DNA of 64,000 bases. Source: Streptomyces barringtoniae. Lineage in GTDB: Bacteria > Actinomycetota > Actinomycetes > Streptomycetales > Streptomycetaceae. The notes beneath the pieces were generated by a model that saw only the letters and a program-made list of their open reading frames with translations, was not told the origin of the DNA and ran no database searches. The position numbers and the translations under genes are program-made. Of the stretch, positions 61,630 through 64,000 are shown piece by piece (position 1 is the stretch's first letter; each line of letters begins with the position of its first letter). The DNA lies in the NCBI RefSeq assembly GCF_020819595.1, contig NZ_JAJHNP010000008.1, forward strand, positions 1-64,000. Direction: 5' to 3'.

Positions 61630-62052
61630 GTGGACTACGTCTTCACCGTCACCAGCACCGGTACCGACCGCGTCGACGGGCTGCTCCGGTGGTTGCGGCA
61701 GGACGCGCCGGCAGGGGCGTGGTCCGAACTGCCGGCGAACGCCCCGGACAGCGTGGACGTCCGGGTCAGGGGCGACGCCCTCGCGGCGGCCCGGTTCGCA
61801 CGGTCCCTGATCGACTGGCTGAACCTGTCCGGCCGGACCGCCGCCACCATCACCGTCACAGTCGACGCACCCTCCGGGCGCACGAGCGTCGTCCTCACCT
61901 CCCGCCAGACCGATCTGCACGAACTCGTGGACAGGATCAGTCAGTTGGCCGGGCGGGAGGACGCCGTCGAGGGCACGGTCGTGGGCCACACCTCCCCCGG
62001 CCCCGTCCTCGACCCCGACGACGACTGGGCGCGGGAGGGGGAGGAGTCGTAG
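61630..62052 (+). CDS. EACC1-like small protein (effector-associated constant component)
   Basis: 140 residues, no membrane span. The pattern (a length-limited N-terminus with GLLRWLRQD, a helix ARFARSLIDWLNL, then beta-strands TATITVTVDAPSGRTSVVLTSRQTDLHELVDRISQL) resembles EACC1, the small constant component described in NTPase-based biological conflict systems. This is pattern recognition, not a database match. It is 3 nt from the membrane-protein gene at 62056, so the two are co-translated. Confidence 0.6.
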   Translation: MDYVFTVTSTGTDRVDGLLRWLRQDAPAGAWSELPANAPDSVDVRVRGDALAAARFARSLIDWLNLSGRTAATITVTVDAPSGRTSVVLTSRQTDLHELVDRISQLAGREDAVEGTVVGHTSPGPVLDPDDDWAREGEES

Positions 62053-62055
62053 CCC

Positions 62056-62991
62056 GTGGGAGACATCGCCAAGGGCGCCCTCGGCGGCGGCTGGACGCTG
62101 CTCGTCGGCTGGATCCTGCCGACCGCGCTGAATCTGGCCGTGTTCCTGTTCGCGGTCGCGCCCAGCCTGCGCCGCCCCGCGCTCCTGGCCGGGCACTGGC
62201 CGGCGACGGGAGGCCATACCGCCCTGCTGCTCCTGATCGCGGCCGTCCTGCTCGGCCTGGTCCTCAACGCGCTCCAGACGCCCCTCTACCGCTTCCTGGA
62301 GGGGTACGCGCTGTGGCCGGCCGTGGCGTACGAGCGTGGCTGCCGGGTGCAGCGGGCCCGGCGCCGGCGCATCGCCGACCGGCTGACGGCCACCTCCGGC
62401 ACCTCACCCATCCGGCGGGCCCTGCTCACCGAGAAGCTGAGCCGGTATCCGGTGGGCGACGAGCAGATCGCCCCGACCCGGCTCGGCAACGCCGTCCGCC
62501 GCTTCGAGGAGTACGGCCACGACCGCTACCGGCTCGACACCCAGGTCCTGTGGAACGAGCTCACCAGTGCCGCCCCCGAGTGGACCCGCAGACAGAACGA
62601 CACGGCCCGCACCAACGTCGACTTCTTCGTGGCCCTGCTGTACGGCCATGCGGCGGTGGCCGGTTCGGCGTGCGCCGCGCTGGCGTCCGGCCGGGCCGAC
62701 CGCCCGGTGCTGGTCGTCACGGCCGTCGTACTGACCGCCCTGATCCCCGTCTGGTACCGGGCGGCGGTGGCCGCCACCGACGAGTGGGCGGCGGCGGTGC
62801 GCGCCCTGGTCAACCTGGGCCGCAAGCCCCTGGCCGAGGCGTTCGGCCTGGTCCTGCCGGCCGACCTGGAGGACGAGCGCACCATGTGGCAACTGGTGAC
62901 CCGAATGTCCCGCCGCCGCTACGCCCCGGCGGCCAGAGCGGCCTTCGCCTCCTATCGAGCCCGGCCACCCGAGCCTCCCACACAGACCTGA
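62056..62991 (+). CDS. Four-helix membrane protein paired with the EACC1-like gene
   Basis: 311 residues with GTG start. Two N-terminal helices (WTLLVGWILPTALNLAVFLFAVA, TALLLLIAAVLLGLVLNAL) and a central cytoplasmic part carrying the motif PTRLGNAVRRFEEYGHDRYRLDTQVLWNEL. Two further helices follow (FFVALLYGHAAVAGSACAAL, PVLVVTAVVLTALIPVWYRAAVAA). I have seen the PTRLGN...RYxLDxxVLW motif in other bacterial membrane proteins of unknown role. It may be the effector or membrane module of the pair. Confidence 0.8.
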   Translation: MGDIAKGALGGGWTLLVGWILPTALNLAVFLFAVAPSLRRPALLAGHWPATGGHTALLLLIAAVLLGLVLNALQTPLYRFLEGYALWPAVAYERGCRVQRARRRRIADRLTATSGTSPIRRALLTEKLSRYPVGDEQIAPTRLGNAVRRFEEYGHDRYRLDTQVLWNELTSAAPEWTRRQNDTARTNVDFFVALLYGHAAVAGSACAALASGRADRPVLVVTAVVLTALIPVWYRAAVAATDEWAAAVRALVNLGRKPLAEAFGLVLPADLEDERTMWQLVTRMSRRRYAPAARAAFASYRARPPEPPTQT

Positions 62992-63022
62992 GCCAGGTAG
63001 CCGACCGAAGGGCAGCCGGCCC

Positions 63023-63097
63023 AAGGGGCGCGGGGCTGTGTCGACATGCGGCTCCGCCGCGTGGGCGCGACAGGCCACGACACATCCGCACCCGCCC
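63023..63097 (+). repeat. Streptomyces intergenic repeat, copy 5 (reference copy)
   Basis: AAGGGGCGCGGGGCTGTGTC, GACATGCGGCTCCGCCGCG, TGGGCGCGACAGGCCACGAC and ATCCGCACCCG in succession. It lies after the stop at 62991, before the convergent DeoR gene. Confidence 0.85.
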
Positions 63098-63130
63098 GGC
63101 TACTCAAGCCCCTACGGCGAACGGGCACCG

Positions 63131-64000
63131 TCACCGCCGCCGCAGATCGGCGACGCGCCCCCGCTCGGCCCCTGCCGGCTGGTCGCCCAGCATTCCACGC
63201 AACCCACCTCCAGGGACCCCCCGCCTAGGCCCCGGCAGGGATGCGCGCCGCGCCGGGGCCTGCTCACCCCCCGGAGGTGCTCCGTTCGCCCCCGCCACGG
63301 CGATCTGCACCCCCTGGTCGGCAAGGGCCTGCAACTCGGTGGCGGCGCGGTCGTCGTGGACGGGAGGCTCGTCGGTGACCAGGCGGGTGATGAGGTCGGT
63401 CGGCACGGTCTGGAACATCGTGTCCGTGCCGAGCTTGGTGTGGTCGGCGAGGACCACGACCTCCGCGGCTGCCTGGACGAGGGCCCGGTCGACGGACGCC
63501 GAGAGCATGTTGGAGGTGGACAGCCCGCGTTCGGCGGTGAGCCCGCTCCCGGAGAGGAAGGCCTTGGACACTCTCAGCCCCTGCAGGGACTGTTCGGCGC
63601 CGGAGCCGACGAGGGCGTAGTTGGAGCCGCGCAGGGTGCCGCCGGTCATCACGACCTCCACCCGGTTGGCGTGGGCCAACGCCTGGGCGACCAGCAACGA
63701 GTTGGTGACGACGGTCAGCCCGGGCACCCGCGCGAGCCGGCGGGCCAGCTCCTGCGTGGTCGTACCGGCACCGACCACGATGGCCTCGCCCTCTTCGACG
63801 AGGCCCGCCGCGAGGTCGGCGATGGCCGTCTTCTCGGCGGTCGCGAGATGGGACTTCTGCGGAAAGCCGGACTCTCGCGTAAACCCGCCCGGTAGTACCG
63901 CACCGCCGTGCCGGCGGTCGAGGAGTCCTTCTGCCTCCAGTGCCCGCACGTCCCGCCGTACGGTCACTTCGGAGGTCTGGACGACGCGGGCGAGCTCACG
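63131..64000 (-). CDS. DeoR-family regulator, N-terminus cut by window edge
   Basis: The frame enters from the window end with the HTH recognition helix (RELARVVQTSEVTVRRDVRALEAEGLLDRRHGGAVLPG) and continues as the DeoR sugar-phosphate-binding domain: AIADLAAGLVEEGEAIVVGAGTTTQELARRL, TVVTNSLLVAQALAHANRVEVVMTGGTLRGSNYALVG, VVVLADHTKLGTDTMFQTVP, ITRLVTDEPP. DeoR regulators repress sugar or nucleoside catabolic genes. The last ~50 residues (PPGGEQAPARRASLPGPRRGVPGG...) are low-complexity and longer than usual, so the natural stop may have been lost near 63290. Confidence 0.88.
   Translation of the reverse strand, partial: RELARVVQTSEVTVRRDVRALEAEGLLDRRHGGAVLPGGFTRESGFPQKSHLATAEKTAIADLAAGLVEEGEAIVVGAGTTTQELARRLARVPGLTVVTNSLLVAQALAHANRVEVVMTGGTLRGSNYALVGSGAEQSLQGLRVSKAFLSGSGLTAERGLSTSNMLSASVDRALVQAAAEVVVLADHTKLGTDTMFQTVPTDLITRLVTDEPPVHDDRAATELQALADQGVQIAVAGANGAPPGGEQAPARRASLPGPRRGVPGGGLRGMLGDQPAGAERGRVADLRRR

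Overview
The window is chromosomal DNA of a Streptomyces species. G+C is very high and third codon positions are almost all G or C. GTG, TTG and ATG starts are mixed. The gene content (mycothiol amidase, three-subunit acyl-CoA carboxylase with an epsilon subunit, LAXTG sortase substrate, class III adenylate cyclase, GTP-type PEP carboxykinase) is typical of the genus. From memory, the order of pckA, mca, greA, threonine dehydratase, metB, hutH, GGDEF protein, cya, birA, pccB/pccE, maf, accA2 and a DeoR regulator matches S. coelicolor from about SCO4979 down to SCO4920. Most of this is core chromosome, not a genomic island. No rRNA, tRNA, CRISPR array, transposase or phage gene was found.

Layout. 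1-10 kb: a truncated Pro/Ala-rich membrane protein, an alanine-type aminotransferase, a decayed solute-binding-protein gene and its partner, pckA, a hemolysin III protein, and a broken MFS exporter with its TetR regulator. The exporter is interrupted by a 37-bp palindromic insertion. 10.2-16.7 kb: a four-gene minus-strand operon in which every junction overlaps by 4 bp. It encodes a processive GT2 synthase, a GT39/ArnT-type membrane transferase, a GT2-GtrA fusion and a secreted copper radical oxidase with a complete galactose-oxidase active site. This is the clearest candidate for a little-described system, probably making and oxidising a cell-surface glycan. 17-24 kb: a thioredoxin-domain DUF255 protein with an ArsR-type regulator, a large STAND NTPase with TPR-type repeats, and mca. 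25-34 kb: greA, a DrrAB-like ABC exporter, threonine dehydratase, MarR, a degenerate sigma-factor cluster, metB and a DUF4291 protein. 34-48 kb: a PAS-GAF-PP2C-HATPase phosphatase, an S51-like peptidase, an alcohol dehydrogenase with a divergent XRE regulator, a large subtilisin, a MacB-type ABC pair and an L,D-transpeptidase. 48-59 kb: a sortase substrate, a lipoprotein, hutH, a diguanylate cyclase, an enoyl-CoA hydratase, adenylate cyclase, birA, pccB-pccE, a 42-residue tail-anchored protein and maf. 59-64 kb: accA2 (biotin carboxylase/BCCP), an EACC1-like protein next to a membrane protein, and a truncated DeoR regulator.

How the genes fit together. AccA2 is the biotinylated subunit, PccB the carboxyltransferase and PccE the epsilon subunit, and BirA attaches the biotin, so biotin ligation and propionyl-CoA carboxylation sit together. 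Signalling genes are frequent (cAMP, c-di-GMP, a PP2C phosphatase). Cell-surface genes are also frequent: the glycan operon, the L,D-transpeptidase, the sortase substrate and the subtilisin.

Recurring non-coding signals: five copies of one Streptomyces intergenic repeat in both orientations, several perfect terminator hairpins, and at least seven genes with a -10-like hexamer only 6 to 7 nt before the start codon and no Shine-Dalgarno sequence, predicting leaderless mRNAs.
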